Source: Parascedosporium putredinis (lineage: Eukaryota; Ascomycota; Sordariomycetes; Microascales; Microascaceae). From it: 64,000 nt of DNA. The notes below the pieces were generated by a model. That model saw only the letters and a program-made list of their open reading frames with translations, had not been told where the DNA came from and made no database searches. A program made the position numbers and the translations under genes. The stretch covers positions 1,860,001 through 1,924,000 of the forward strand of contig CASHTG010000015.1 in the NCBI GenBank assembly GCA_949357655.1, in the 5' to 3' direction. Of this stretch, positions 1-12,640 are shown piece by piece (the stretch's first letter is position 1; each line of letters begins with the position of its first letter).

Positions 1-411
1 GGATTGGAAGCCGGCGCCAGGATCTATCAAGGATCCCAACTTGGAGTAGAGAGGAGAGAGTTCAAATCCGCAGGAGGGCAGCGGGACTTGAAGAAACCAC
101 ACAAAAATAGGATTCTGAAGAAAGAGAAAAAATTACGAAACAAATGAAGCAATGAAAGAACCATAAAACAAGAAAAGGTCACGTATTTAGCCCCGCGAAT
201 TTGTTGTTCTTTTCGTCGCAAAATCTATTTATATTGGATGCTATTGATGCGTACATGTAACTTCTCCTCGGGTATCGCCCAGCTATCCAATCGTCGGGCT
301 CATCAGTCCGTCGACTGTTGGCTGAGCAGGGGGAAAAAAAAGAGAAAGATAAGAAAAAATCTCATGCAGCGTCCCATGGTCTGCTATCTTGGCTTCAACC
401 TCTCAAGTACT
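1..411. other. 3' flank of the FAHD1-like gene
   Basis: No gene seen. The stretch lies directly downstream of the minus-strand hydrolase gene and must hold its 3' UTR. It is A-rich on the plus strand near 110-180 and 330-360 and contains one TACATGTA palindrome (252-259). Confidence 0.5.
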
Positions 412-1385
412 CTATGTCTCAGTAAATACGTAGGAGGAGGTCGATTCTTCGACGGGAATCTCAATCTTAGCCTCCTCGAGCTCCTTGCCATTCACCCTCA
501 GGCCGGCCCTCATGACATCGCCGGGGATAACAGGACCGACGCCGGCAGGCGTTCCGGTAATAATGAGATCACCAGGCTCGAGCGTCATGACTCTGGAGAT
601 GTGGCTGAGGATCTTGGGGATTTGGAAGAGCATGAGGTTGGTCGAGGCATCTTGCTTCGTCTCGCCGTTGACCTTGAGGAAGAGCTCGACGTTGTGGGGG
701 TCGGGAATCGCGGACTTGGGGATAATCTGGCTTAGGGGCAGGAACGTATCAAAGCCCTTGGGAATGTCCCAAGGCAGGCCCTTCCTCTTCGCCTCGTTTT
801 GGCCGTTTCGGGATGTCATGTCGATCGCGAGTAGATAAGCTACAAGGCGGGGCGCGAAGCGGTTATTAGTCTGAGCAACAGAAGTAGGCGGGGTCTTACA
901 TGGCGGCATGGAGGCCTCAAGAAGCAGTAAACCTTGTTTATGGGTACAACTTACACTCGATGGCTTCAAGCGCGCCCTTGGTATCGGCACCATCAAAGTC
1001 CCTAAGCCTCCGGTTCAGGATGAGACCCAACTCGACCTCGTAGTGAAGGTCCACGCCCTTGGGGCGGAGGACGGGTCCTTGCCCGGGAAGGACGATGGAC
1101 GAAGGGGGCTTAAGGAAGAAGAAAGGCTGCTTAGGCTTTGTGTTGTTCAGCTCCGCGACGTGATCGCTACAGACGAGAAATGAGCGTCAGCTAGGTTACA
1201 CATATCTGACGTATATGTGCGGCTCCTCAGCACACTCTGGAGACGGGAGAGGAGATATATAGACAACGACGAGGAACGGGGGACGAGGGCCCTTACGCAT
1301 AGTTACGGCCGATGCACACAACCTTTCCAGGAGTGCGGTAAGTTGACGAGGAAGCAGTGGCAAAGGCTCTTCGTAGGAGCGACAT
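412..1385 (-). CDS. FAHD1-like fumarylacetoacetate hydrolase-family protein, mitochondrial
   Basis: Three exons on the minus strand: 1385-1297, 1166-955 and 839-412, all with GT-AG junctions, giving 242 residues in one uninterrupted frame. The N-terminus MSLLRRAFATASSSTYR is a typical mitochondrial presequence. It is followed by the FAH-family signature VVCIGRNYADHVAELNN, the metal-binding HYEVELGLIL with its Glu-x-Glu pair, AIDMTSRN with the third acidic ligand, and the C-terminal GDLIITGTPAGVGPV loop that closes the active site. Length and order match FAHD1 and yeast Fmp41, which act as acylpyruvate hydrolase and oxaloacetate decarboxylase in mitochondria; the substrate here is inferred from the family. 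The start is the ATG opening the presequence; the frame stays open upstream, but that part does not look like protein. It is divergent from the next gene. It carries no frameshift, unlike most other genes here. Confidence 0.9.
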
Positions 1386-3591
1386 CTTGAGTAGCAGAAA
1401 AGAGGGACTAGTCGAGGCGCTGGTAGTAGAGGAAACGTGCGGCCTACGAGGTGAGGGTCTGCGTCGATCTCGGTCGCAGTCGATACTATCTCGTGAATCG
1501 CGGTGTCGCCTATTAACGTTGCAAGGGCTCCGGCGGGTTTTTTCGAGGTTGCTACAAGTTTGACGTTGCTCCTTCACGAGGGGAGGTCCGATGCACGGGC
1601 TCGGCAATAAAGGCTGACAGGAGCCGGTGGAGCTTGGGGATTGGCCAATGGAGTCCCGAGAACAGGGGGTTCCCGCACCAATGGTCGATGACTAACCTAG
1701 CAAATCAAGTCCGAGCCGAGATGGTCTTAGACTGTCGCGTGAGCACATCATCCCCGGCTTCTTCAAGGCCTGCCACCTTCAGACAAGGCTATGTTCGTCT
1801 ATGACAGCCACATTTCGCCCGTCTCTCCCTTTCTCATTTTGCCTTTGGCCCCTTATCGTATGGGAGGGGTTTCTTCTTCCTCCATATTCTAGTGTTAAAA
1901 CATCAAATTGCCTTGTTTACAGCCCTGAGCACTTGAAAACTTAGCCACGAGCGTGTTGGTGGGAGTTCTGGATATCGTTTCTTGTTCACTAAATGCATCT
2001 ATGTAATAAGTGGTCAAGCCATCCATGGATTCATGGTTTCCCATGTAACACACTCAATAGGAGACTACCTTTGAGGGAAACTGTATGATACACTAGGTTC
2101 TCGACACCCATCTTACCGTCCAACTTATTTTATAGAGGTAATAGATGTCTACGGACATGATGCACACTTGATGCCTCCTCTCTCGGTGGAAGAAAGCGAT
2201 GGACAAACTCCTTTCCTACCTAACCCTATTATAATCTAGCACTATGCGTCGCAGCCAGCGCAGAGAAACAAGAACTCGAGCCTTTCCGAACCAACGCCTA
2301 TTTCTTCACTAATATTGAATCTCACTCCCTGCATACATTCCCAGGTTCTCATCCCGAGAAGTCGGAAGGTTTGAGGGGGATGCAGACTTTGGCGACGGCA
2401 GCCTACGAAAACCGGGTAGCACGACAGGTATCTGCGTATAGGTTCAAATTAAGGTAAGCCCGAATATGATCAATCTTCCCGAAGCTTCCCGAATGGGAGT
2501 GCCGGGTGAACAAAAGGGGGTTAAGATGGCAATCCAAAATTTGAAGAAGTATGAGAGAAGTGTATGCTTCCACCCTGCATCGAAGGCCAACCCATTGGAA
2601 CATGTGTCCGTGTCTATGTATTAGTGCGGGTCCTGGATGAACATCCGGGGTAGCTCCTCCAAGCTCTTCGTTGGTTCAACCTCGCGGGCCACTCAAACTC
2701 TTTTCCCCGCCGCCCCTTCCCCCATCGAGAAGTGAGGCCTTCTGACCTCACCGCACCTTTATTCCGCGCATGACGCCCCGATTAACCTCACCCAGTCATA
2801 TCTAAGGACAAATAATGGCCAAGAGATGGTACGGCGGTAGATAGAGGCTTTCAATTGATATGGAACTCCTGTTTTCGGCATCCTCGCACTTGTGTGGTCC
2901 TCGTAATACCTCAGCCGATAGTGTTGGTGGACGCAAACAAAGTTAGGTTGCCACTGTCCTTTCGTCTATTTCACAGGGAGAAAACATGATTAAATGAAAT
3001 GGAAGAAGAAAAAGGAAACAGAGGCCTGCAGTTTCGTTAATAGGAAAGTAGTAGGAGAATGGTTTGACGATCCTGCGTCATGAAAGAAGTGAATTTATAA
3101 AAACAGGTGAAGAGCCGACCAGCGTGTGCCCTAGCGCAGCCACGCATGGACGGATTTCATCTGGCCCATCTGAGATTTGTAACGTGAAACAGTGACGCAA
3201 CTAGAGGCCCCCGAGAACACCAAGCCAGGGTGAACGCCTCTCAGCCTTTTTTGATATTTTATCTTAATTATTGGAGAGTTTAATTGCTTTTCCCACCATT
3301 AGCCTTTTACCGCATCCCCTCACCGCGACACAAGGAAAAAAAAAGCTCCAACCCTGTCTCGCCGGTTCGTGTGACGAATTAATACGATTATCCGGAATGG
3401 TTTACATGGACTTCGACTAAATATTCCTCGCAACACCTCTTTGCAAGACTGGTAGGTTTCTCATCCGAACAACAGACCCCCGCGCTCTTTCAATCCTCTC
3501 CACAGCCATCTCGGGCACGCGAGCGCCGCCCCTCCAACGCTGCCGCAACATCGCCCCCACCTCCTTGTCCCGTTCCTGGAAGACATCAGCC
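1386..3591. other. divergent intergenic region
   Basis: No gene seen in 2.2 kb. It must contain the promoters of the divergent hydrolase and coiled-coil genes. Short A-runs near 3000 and 3336-3345 and pyrimidine-rich patches near 1800-1870 and 3470-3560 are the only visible structure. The few ORFs here are short and unconvincing. Confidence 0.5.
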
Positions 3592-4405
3592 ATGGAGAGC
3601 CTCCAGTTGGCTCAGATGCTGGCGGATTTGAGTAGTCTTAATGCGACTGTGAGTTGCGATGCCACGGGGAACCGGGATATGGGCTACCCCGTCGCTCACC
3701 GTCCCTGCCCGTTTCTGGCCGAGCCCACCGCCACATTTACATTCACGACGAGACTGACGCTAGGTGCCACCAGGAACCTGCCGCCGCATCCTCCCTCCTG
3801 AACGCGAGCAAGGCGATCGACTCAGCCATCGAGAACATTGAAAGCGGGAAGCCCCAGTCCCAGTCCCAGCAACACGATAGGCCAGGCGTACGACGGGCGG
3901 TCTCGTCGATCAGCTCCACTGGTTCCGGGACCGGTCGATTTGACAAATTTGGTCGGCATGTCTTTGGGAGCCAGCCGCCCTCGCGGCCGAGCTCCGTCGC
4001 CGCCACCATGCCCGGAACACCTACCGGTCCTCAAGATGTATGTGCGCTATTACCCGAAAACCATCTCATGCCCCCTCTGTTTTTCTTTCTTCTTTATACC
4101 TTTCTTGTCGTCCACCCCAGGTTCACCCCAGGCCCAAGCAATGTCACGTATGCTGACGAGATGGGGTCCTCCTTGTGGGATTCTTCTTTGCGACTTGACA
4201 GATTGAAGACGATGTTGACAGAGCCTCGACGCTCATGGCACTCCACGATATACGAGCCAAGCTTAAGCAGCAGGACAACCGGAGCCTAATGAGAGCGCGG
4301 GAGAAGATCAACGCCCTAGTAGCTCGTCAGCAGGCGCAAGAGATGGAGCAGGCCAAACACAAGGATCTTGCTACTCGCAAGCCCAAGTACACTTACCCAA
4401 AGTAA
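3592..4405 (+). CDS. small coiled-coil protein of unknown function
   Basis: Three exons, 3592-3648, 3774-4037 and 4202-4405, with phase-0 GT-AG introns (donors GTGAGT and GTATGT), give 174 residues and end at TAA. I do not recognise the family. The N-terminus (MESLQLAQMLADLSSLNAT) and the stretch SLLNASKAIDSAIENIES look like short amphipathic helices. The middle (about residues 45-105) is Ser/Gln/Pro-rich and disordered, with FDKFGRHVFGSQPPSRPSS. The C-terminal third (about 108-174) is a charged helix, RAREKINALVARQQAQEMEQ, ending in a basic KPKYTYPK tail. The exon structure and the way the frame joins across both introns make it a real gene. A structural or complex subunit is possible, but no function should be assigned. 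Confidence 0.72.
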
Positions 4406-7400
4406 ATCGACCCGCCTACAGCTAGCCATGCCATACCCAGGGCTTGGATTGCTCCTCGCCCGAGCCTTGGGTTGTATTCGCCTTTTCAAAGCCCTCCATC
4501 AAGGTCCACTCTGTCGGGATATCAGCGGTTTTTAGCAGGGTCTATCCCTCCTCTCTCCTCATCCCTTCCATTTCTTCTTTTCTACCGACGACTGGTCCCT
4601 TTGCTCTCCTTTTGCGCCTCACGCGATGACTTTTGCACTTGGAAGAAAACATGGCGTTTCGAGGTCCACATGCATTCCCAGAGACGGTTAGGGTCCGTGG
4701 CCTGCGCGACCCGAAGCCGGAGTTTCTTTTCTCTCGGAGGTTATGGCGCTTTAGGAGTTCTTGTCTGTGTGTTTACTTCTTTTCCTTCCCTTTATTCTTA
4801 TGCCTTTCTCGTCACGAAGTGTCACATGGATGGAAATGAACGCGAGGCGCATACACGGCGGCTATCAGTTATGCTTTTCTCTTCTTTTCCTTCGAATCCA
4901 TCATTCGAGCTTGATGCATTTGTGCCTCAACGGCTTGTGTGAGATTTGAGGGCATTCGCGCTTTCTCTCGCGTCTCCGAGCGCTTCATACGCTACATGTA
5001 ACCCACGTAAACTTAATGGAATATCGATTTCTTAAATTCTATGCTCCGGTTTGGTACCAAACCCATTTCTCCTCTATTTCTTCCGTGGCGGTGATATGTG
5101 TATACCTCGACACTGGCTGGCGATCGATGCTCACCTATTCTCCTCACACAGTACATGTAGTAATATAGGCGGAGGTGTCGCACATCGGAGGGAAAGAAGG
5201 ATCAGATTGCACGTCATCAGTCACCACTAAAAGACGAGACACTCGACTACCTCTTCCGAGTATCCTGACACTCGAGGATTCTTCTCCTTAACTAGCGCGC
5301 GGTCACTTGTACTTGTATGAACGAAACAGCTGGCCATGGCCGGCATTGCAAATCGCCGAGGCGGATCTACAAATTGTCACGAGGCAAAATGGGCAAGTCT
5401 AAACCGACAAAATATCTTGGCGCTGAACCCCTTTTGTTTGTATGCCCGACCAAGTAGATGCAGGGTCCTGATTGCGGCGCATGCATCCATAGACGTACAA
5501 GAACATATTTGGTCGGAGAAGAGTCGATCTATCTTGTCGAATTGATACGTGTAGGATGCATTCCCATCCATACCTTGTCGCAAGTCGAAAAAAGCCGTCG
5601 AGCGAAAGGCTGCGCCAGGTCAAAGTCGGCGATAAAGAACAAAGGGCGAAAGGCCGAAGTGTAGACAAGGGCCACGCATTTGAATTTTCAAAATTTGGAA
5701 TCCCAACCACCATTTGAAGTGCTCTTTGTGGAATGATGGCGCGCTCGCTCTTCAGTTTGGCCCATGACGTGGCGCTAAAGAGGGCTGAGTGCACCCTGGC
5801 TGGCCTCGTGGGGCACCTTCACGGCCCAAGTGCTCTGATCATTTGTTGTCTCCCACTCACCCCACATCCAGGCTTGGCATCCATTGGATCGTAAAAGAAC
5901 AAACCCTGAACAATGATGGTTTTGATAGATGGATGGATGGATCCAGGTATTTGTATTACCACCAGGCACCTTTGGTGCATGTGAAAACCGAATGTTCGAG
6001 ATGACAACAGGGGGTTTTCCCGAAAGGGCGGCGGCGCCGTCCCACCCACCCAGGTGGCGTATTTTTGACGGCGAGTTCTTGGTATGACGTGAAGGCTCGC
6101 TCAACTTTGCGGATGCAATATATGGCTTGATCTTGCTTGAGATCCTGGTCGACATCTATTGGATTTGGCTTTTTGTTTCTTTATTTTTAAAAGCACTCCA
6201 TCTGTGCATCATCATTAGCATTAGGATAGAGGACATTGGGCTCTTTCCAACTCCCAAGCTCATCTAGAGCTTTCTACCGTTCGCAGGATGTGGTTTCAAT
6301 AGTACCCTAGAGCTGCCCTTTGAACAGGGAGGGAAAAAAGGTTCAAGCGATTTGTAAATCTCATCGACACCGCCCCGTCCTAGCTCCCTAGCACGGCTTC
6401 CTCCCGAAGCCACGGGACGAAATTGACCTCAGATCCACGTTCACCCCAGGTTCTTTTGAAGGGTGAACGCGAATCGCGAGGCCGAAGCAAGGGGAGGGGT
6501 CAAAACTCCAACGCCATCAGAGGAACGGGTGCAATAAGCCCTACTACTAGACTGCTGAGAGAGGGAGACAAGAGGGATAAGCGTGGAAATCCCCGAAAGC
6601 ACAGCCCTGCGCCGGCTCACCTAGGTCCCCACATTTTCTTCTTCCCGTCTGCGGTCTTCGTCATCTCCAGAACGTATTGGGGCTGAATCAGCATTTTTGT
6701 TCTCTCTGGCCTGATTGCCTGACACTCTCGATGGTCATGGAGACAAACTGGGAGACCATTTGAAAGGGAAGGTACTTCCAAGACATTTCGATTCTCCAAG
6801 TCCCACACCCGTTGGGAGGAGGCGGCGAGTGCCGAATACCCCCGTTTTGGCGGGTCCGGCCAGCACACCTGATGTTTCGCAACGTACACACGCCGAGTCC
6901 TTTAGGCCTGAGCCAAGACTCCCGAGATGTCCCAAGTTGTCCCATGTTCCGGCCCGCCAAGCCCAGAAGCTTCCTCCCAAGACCAAGAGGGAAAGGTAGA
7001 TGGAGAAACACCCAACTTCACTGTGCCTCTTTGGGATGCTATAAAGTCGTCCCGGATCTGCTGTTCCTCGACAACATCATGTCCCTATGCTCTCCACCTT
7101 TCCTCGATCAACACCACCCATCCTGCTCTCTTCCGCCCAGGCCCGTCATCAGGACTCGATTTCTTCTCCTTGCTCCATTTCCCCACCACCCAATCTATTT
7201 TGCGATCGCCTCCCACAGGGGCTCTCTTTAGTTCCGCTAGCGAAAACCATCACTCTTGTGCCTGTCGTGGTACGATTGGAGAACGAATTTCCGATTCGCT
7301 GCCGGCAAACCATCCGCAGTGTGTACGAGCCGCATCACGTCACCGACTTGGCGACAACATAAACGTCACCCAAAACCTAAACTACAAGCCATTTCATTTT

Positions 7401-7549
7401 CTTCGCGAATCCACCATTGGATAAAATCCATTTGATTTATTGGATTGCATACAAAACCAAATCAGCACCCGGTCAACCACCAGATCGTTGTCTTTTTTCC
7501 TTTTTCTTTCATACCTCTCACATCCGCCATCGCGCGCACAATATCAAAC
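4406..7549. other. intergenic region upstream of the RCR gene
   Basis: No gene supported in 3.1 kb. It contains two TACATGTA palindromes (4993-5000, 5152-5159), a short GATGGATG repeat near 5928-5942 and a CT-rich block at about 7490-7530 that probably belongs to the core promoter or leader of the RCR gene. ORFs between 6423 and 7424 overlap one another on both strands and look like chance products of GC-rich DNA. Confidence 0.45.
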
Positions 7550-8108
7550 ATGGAAGTAATAGGAGCTCAGCTCGATTCTAGGTATGTCAACGTTGTAATC
7601 TGCAGTGTCCTGACGCTGAGGCCAGCTGGATTTCCTCGACTCCCGCTTCTAAACACTTGCTAACACGGCAATTTCTGCAGAGCCATTTGCCCCTCGGGTT
7701 CTTACTACTCTCGAGGCCAGTGTTGGCGCCGCTCAAATTGGTACTACTGGGGCCGCTGGGTCGTCGCCGGCGTCATCATTTTCGTAGTCGTCTTCATCTG
7801 CCTGATCATGGCCTGCATGAACTCGCGCCGCCGCCGCAAGCGAGGTCTCCGGCCCATGTACGGTACCGGCTGGATGGCCCCCAACTCCAAGTTCGGCGGA
7901 CCGCATCCGCCCAACCAACAGTGGGCCGCCGGCTACGGTAACACAGCCCCGCCACCTCCCCTTATGGACAGCAGCCCCAGTACGACGGCTCTCACGGACA
8001 GCCTCCGCCGCAGAACGGCTACTTTGGCCAAACTGAAGGCGTGCAACAACCTCCCCAAGCATACGGCGTCTACTCGCCCCCGCCGGGCCTCCTCCCGGTC
8101 AGAAATAA
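7550..8108 (+). CDS. RCR-family single-pass membrane protein (Congo-red resistance/chitin deposition), frame-disrupted
   Basis: Exon 1 is 7550-7581 and exon 2 starts at 7681 (GTATGT...GCAG). The first part reads a short Cys-containing lumenal segment, then NWYYWGRW leading into one membrane helix (about residues 27-46, VVAGVIIFVVVFICLIMAC), then a basic RRRRKR stop-transfer and a Pro/Gln/Tyr-rich tail. This is the arrangement of yeast Rcr1/Rcr2, which affect chitin deposition and plasma-membrane protein traffic. The tail continues only across two single-base gaps: at C-run 7958-7961 the frame moves to QQPQYDGSHGQPPPQNGYFG, and at 8088-8089 it moves to the ending PPPGQK, stop at 8106-8108. Without the second correction it would end near 8139. 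Both breaks fit a missing C. The family call is good; the exact C-terminus is inferred. Confidence 0.72.
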
Positions 8109-8665
8109 AAGAGAATTCAGGGATGGCGTGGCTGCGTAATAAATACCGCTCATGGAGAGTAGGTCTAGGCACTTTGGTGAACGAGACCGTAATGATGAAA
8201 CGATACCTCTTTACGGAGGATGGTCAGGTTGTTTTTTTCCCCCTTTTCCTTTTTCTTTTTCCACATCTGTCTTTCCCTGCTCCGCAACTTGCTTTCTTTC
8301 CTATTTGTTATCAGTATCCCCTATAATACTTAGAGGAGGAGGACAGCAATGGTCGATCGATCTCTTAACGAGATCTTGTGGTTCGGTTTTTGGCTTATCT
8401 CGGTAAAGGCTTACCACCGGATTTTTATGTATGCTTCGATGACGACGATAATGGATATGGCGCTTTACGCCTTGCTCTTTCTAATTAACCAATCCTTGCC
8501 TATTCTGTCTGTGATCCAAATCGGTGGCGAAGAAAATGACAGCCATAACTTGACTACCTAAAAGTTTTATCGTAGACAGAGAAGCGAGCTATACCGCTGC
8601 TCCCCACCCTGCCCACGACCCCAGCCAGCCAACCTTGGGAGGTCATGTAGCTGCAGGAGTGAGGG

Positions 8666-9049
8666 TTGATATGCGTCGCTAAGGAGACCGGTTCCAGGTG
8701 GGGGATGGAGCGGGCCGTCCTCGAGAAGAGCGTCGAGCAGCTCATAGAGAAGCTCCGCGATTTTCGGGATTGGCTATATGAATGGGATCACGCCGCACTG
8801 CACCGCGCGACTACATGGCAAATGGAGATAGAACAGACCCGGTCAGGGCGCCGGGTCTCAGATCTGACTTCCAAATTTGAAAACTGTTACATAGGATCCC
8901 TCTTTACCTCTTATCATGGCTTCGTATCGTCGGCCCGGTGCGCGTGCGAGGCTTTTGCAAAATGTAGGAAAGGGAAAGGGTACAAGATCACCAGCCAATC
9001 CTTCAAAGAGAAGGAGGCACCCAGCATGGAGATGCAACACCAACGCTAA
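8666..9049 (+). CDS. unassigned ORF, possible gene fragment
   Basis: A 127-codon open frame starting at GTG/ATG codons (first good ATG at 8705) has an even amino-acid mix and a predicted charged helix, LEKSVEQLIEKLRDFRDWLY, followed by EWDHAALHRATTWQMEIEQT. No motif or family is recognised and no introns or promoter features support it. It could be a fragment of a mobile-element protein or a chance ORF. Listed only because its composition is more protein-like than neighbouring frames. Confidence 0.15.
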   Translation: MICVAKETGSRWGMERAVLEKSVEQLIEKLRDFRDWLYEWDHAALHRATTWQMEIEQTRSGRRVSDLTSKFENCYIGSLFTSYHGFVSSARCACEAFAKCRKGKGYKITSQSFKEKEAPSMEMQHQR

Positions 9050-9539
9050 GAATACGATTTCTTCCCTAGGGAAAGTGTGGCGTGAATTTCAGACCGATTA
9101 ATCGAGAGAGAGTCGGGTCAGCAACGTCGAGGGTGCATCGCATCTTTGGTAAGATGCCAATGGGAGGGGGACGCTTGGTATACTTGCTTAACACGATCGC
9201 CATTGTGAGCTTTCTAGGATTCCGGGAACTTCAGTAACTCGCCTAAAGCTATCCCTCTTGTGTCTGAGAGAGGATAAAGTAAAGTAGTTAAGAGGTCCAT
9301 GAAGACGGAGACTGATACTTGATTCCTCTTCACTGGTTTCTTCTTGGGCTTGGTTTGCTTGGTCTTCATTGTCTAGCATGCCCTCCCATTCCAAGCTGCT
9401 TCCTTCTCCATTGTATTAAAATCCTGCTTCTGTCAAGCACCGAATTTTCTTGTCCTTCTTGCCAGCACCTAAATGCGGCCTCTTATATCGGTATGCTCAT
9501 CCGCCTCTCTTATAGCCGCGTCTTGCGAACTCTTCGTTA

Positions 9540-9890
9540 TGGAACCTCCTGCCGATAGTTCTCTGAGCGTTTTCCTTCGACCTCATCACCATCGTTTGGT
9601 TCCTCTACTGCCATGTCTGCTTTGCCTGTAGTATGGCTGCTGGCGTTGGCTTTCTTGACTCGTATCAACGCTTCCGCGTTCTCACCTATTCTCGTCACCC
9701 ACTTGTTCACTTCTTCCCTGGCTGCGGTCGTGCGCAGAGCATTCGCGACTCCGGGTTCAGCAAGTCATAGACGATGTTCATTTGCTTCTGAGGAGCATCT
9801 ACTCCCTACTCCTTCACGTATCGCATGCACTTTCCCATGAAGTCCGTAACAGCTTCCCGTCCTGTACTTTCGCGATAGTATACGCGTTAG
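9540..9890 (-). pseudogene. degenerate coding-like stretch, perhaps a retroelement gag remnant
   Basis: Read on the minus strand from about 9882 down, the DNA encodes YRESTGREAVTDFMGKCM, then a TAG, then DAPQKQMNIVYDLLNPES. After a one-base shift near 9717 it continues EEVNKWVTRIGENAEALIRV and a long charged tail. The helical, charged composition resembles the gag part of fungal LTR elements, but no zinc knuckle, protease or reverse-transcriptase motif and no LTRs were seen. The identification is an inference from composition only. Confidence 0.2.
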
Positions 9891-11204
9891 GACTGCGAGC
9901 TGCGAGCTGCGAATACCAAATATTATTTTGGTGGGTTGCTTCCCATGCTGGCAAGCTTCGTTGTTTAAGCGGATGTTTTTCCCACTTTACCTGGGACGAA
10001 GGGCATCACCAACGTCAAAGAGCGGATGTAACGGCGACTAGTGTTTGTTCTAGCTCACCGTAGCGATCGCGGTACCCTCCCTGTATAAAGTGACTAACGA
10101 CCCTCGAGGTGCATCAGACGCTCACCCCTATCCTAGAATGGCTCAGGATAGCGAACCAGATACTGGGCGAGGAGTGCCGCGTAGATGGGGGAATGGCCAC
10201 CGCTCCATGAGACGCTACCGTAGGCCTTGACTTGGCCCGCAGCTTTCATATCGGATCGGCGTGCGTGCTCACTAGATAGTCTCTTGCGTGTGCTATAACG
10301 GCATCCGGCCTCTGTTCCTAGCGTATTAGTCGTCCACTCTTGACAGACTGGTGGCAGCAACTCGTCTCCGCTTAGAGAAGTCTCACGCTACGCAACAAGC
10401 AATCAAGTTTCCAGCAATGGCGTGCTGCCCTGCCTATGCCAGTCTGCGGCCAAGTCTGACCCCAATTCACGTCGACAGCCACATCCGGGACTATCGGAGA
10501 AACAAGACAGAGTGGAGGGCAACGCTTTCCTCAGGTCTAGCTCGATCGGCGTTAAGGCTGAGAGAAGGCTGTAGGACACAGCACGAAGCGCAAGTCCTTC
10601 AGGAGGGCTCATTAGCATGCTAATAACGTTTAGCGAGGATCACACATGGGGTAGGAGCGGGAACGGGGATGGATTAAAGGTGTTCCCAAGGTTTCGAAGG
10701 CAAGGAAGGGAAACTTCAGACAAAGAATGCTGCAGGCGCAGACCATGTCCCGGATTAAAGTGTGTCTGATCCCGGCCGCACGCATGGCTCAAGCTCCGTG
10801 TTCTTACAGCATAGAAGGAAGGAGCCTGACGCAGGAGTGGACATGGCTTTTTCTTCAAATCGCGGCCTTTGTCTGAGCTTGGATGGGAAATTGCCGAGGA
10901 AGATGCGGCTCCAAATGCTACGTTTGAAAGTGGGAGCGACAGCGGGTTGTTTCACCAACAAGGAAAACCCCACTCCAAGGTGACCTTAGTGCCGGGCGAG
11001 GATGACGACGCATGAGCTGGGGGAGAAGGAATTTGTTAGCAGCTCCGCGAATCTGGGTCCTTTTTGGTGTGTCTTTGGATTCTGCCTTGGTCAAAGATCG
11101 AGAGATGAGCCCTTGGTGGGGAGATTGGAAGACACCACCAAGCGAGCATCTCGGAGAGGTGGGCAAGAAGGATTGCACTTGTTTTTTTTTCTCTTTATTT
11201 TTAT

Positions 11205-11224
11205 TTATTATTATTATTATTATT
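11205..11224. repeat. (ATT)n microsatellite
   Basis: A run of ATT trinucleotides following a T-rich stretch, in intergenic DNA. A second ATT array of similar size lies at 39556-39574. Confidence 0.8.
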
Positions 11225-12580
11225 TTCTCTTCACGATGGATTTTGCCTTGTCCAGCCCGCCCACTCCAAATCTCGTACGGATTCTGGGAGTGAAGTTGCG
11301 GGTTTAGTAAGTATCGGGCGGAAAGGAGCCCGGAATATGAGATATGCCATCCTCGACCCACCAGCGAAATGGTATTTGCGGGCGGATATCGCTCGAGAAA
11401 GCCAGAGCAATTGGGCATCATCGTTCAAGTCATCCTTCCGCTTGTGTCTCGTCGGACTAGATTGTGGCGATGGCTTCGCTTGTGAGGTGGGGGAGGGGGC
11501 TCGGATGTCCTTGAGCGGGCTGTCTCCTTGGACTATGGGGCCGAGCCGCCTCTCCAGCTGCTCGGAGATTAAACGATGGAGGCTCTCCATACAAATTGCC
11601 CACTGGTGTGCATGGGAATGCAAGGCACACGGCGAGGTCCCTCCAAGTGCAGACGGACCCTCGCGTCACTCAAAAATGTTGCGGATTGGATGGGCTGGCC
11701 ACGGATCCATCCTATTTACGAGACCGAACTTGGTCCGAAAAGGGAGGCGCAGCAGCCAGCAGAGAGGTAAGGGGGCTACTAACCCAAGACAATCCTATGA
11801 AGATGGTCTTTTTCTATCGTTTTTGGGGATGTCATGGATGTTGGTCAGCCTCTTTCGTTTGCCCTCCATGAATGAGGGTGTCTTTGCACCAGCATACGAA
11901 TTCTCACTGATGTGGGCTTGGATCCAGGTGATGACTCTTTGATCAATTGCTTTACGACGGTCGCTAGACAGTGTAAATGGGATATTATTCTTATGTCTGG
12001 CCGGGCCCAGTTCATGCGATCGAGAGATCGATATCGATATCGCGATGGCTTGACTTGCGATGCACCAATTCCCATATTCTCAAACCACACTGATATTCCA
12101 TCATTTCTGTAATATAGAGGAGGAGCTGGAAGAGTCACTGAGAGGCGCAATATCGAAACATCAAAATATCAACCATAGACTGAGAGATCGGAGCGAGAGC
12201 CCGACTCCTGTCAAAGGTTCCTTTATTCAGGGTCCAGTTGTTCTTTTGCTTCGTCGTCTACTCGGAGCTATGGTCAAAGTCTTGTGCCGGCTCTCTCGGT
12301 ACATGTTGGCGTTGGATTCCCACGGAGGATCGGATCGGTTTGATACCCTTCTTGGTCCCGTTGGCAAATGGTCTTTTTCCTGCCGCCTCTTCCTGTTTTC
12401 CCTCCTCCTGCTCCCCCAGGGCATTGCAGGCGTGGAGCTTTCGGGACCGAGTCTTTTCTGGCCCCCATTCCATCCCCACAGCCCTCAAGCTGTGTATGGA
12501 TTGAGCTGGACCCTTTTCTGTCTTCCTCCACTCTAACAAGGCCTGTCCGAAGGCCAACGATCAGGAGGTATGTACTTGTA

Positions 12581-12640
12581 GATAATTGATCAATTAGATC
12601 AAATTGATCCTTGGCACGACATCAATTGATCTAGTATTAT
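12581..12640. repeat. cluster of AATTGATC palindromes
   Basis: Within about 60 bases the words TTGATC/GATCAA occur repeatedly in both orientations, including the near-perfect palindrome AATTGATCAATT, which could form small hairpins. It is intergenic and of unknown significance. Confidence 0.4.

Noticed and set aside
11337..11942. 201-codon plus-strand ORF
   Set aside because: No family, no intron or leader signals, and competing minus-strand ORFs of similar length over the same bases.
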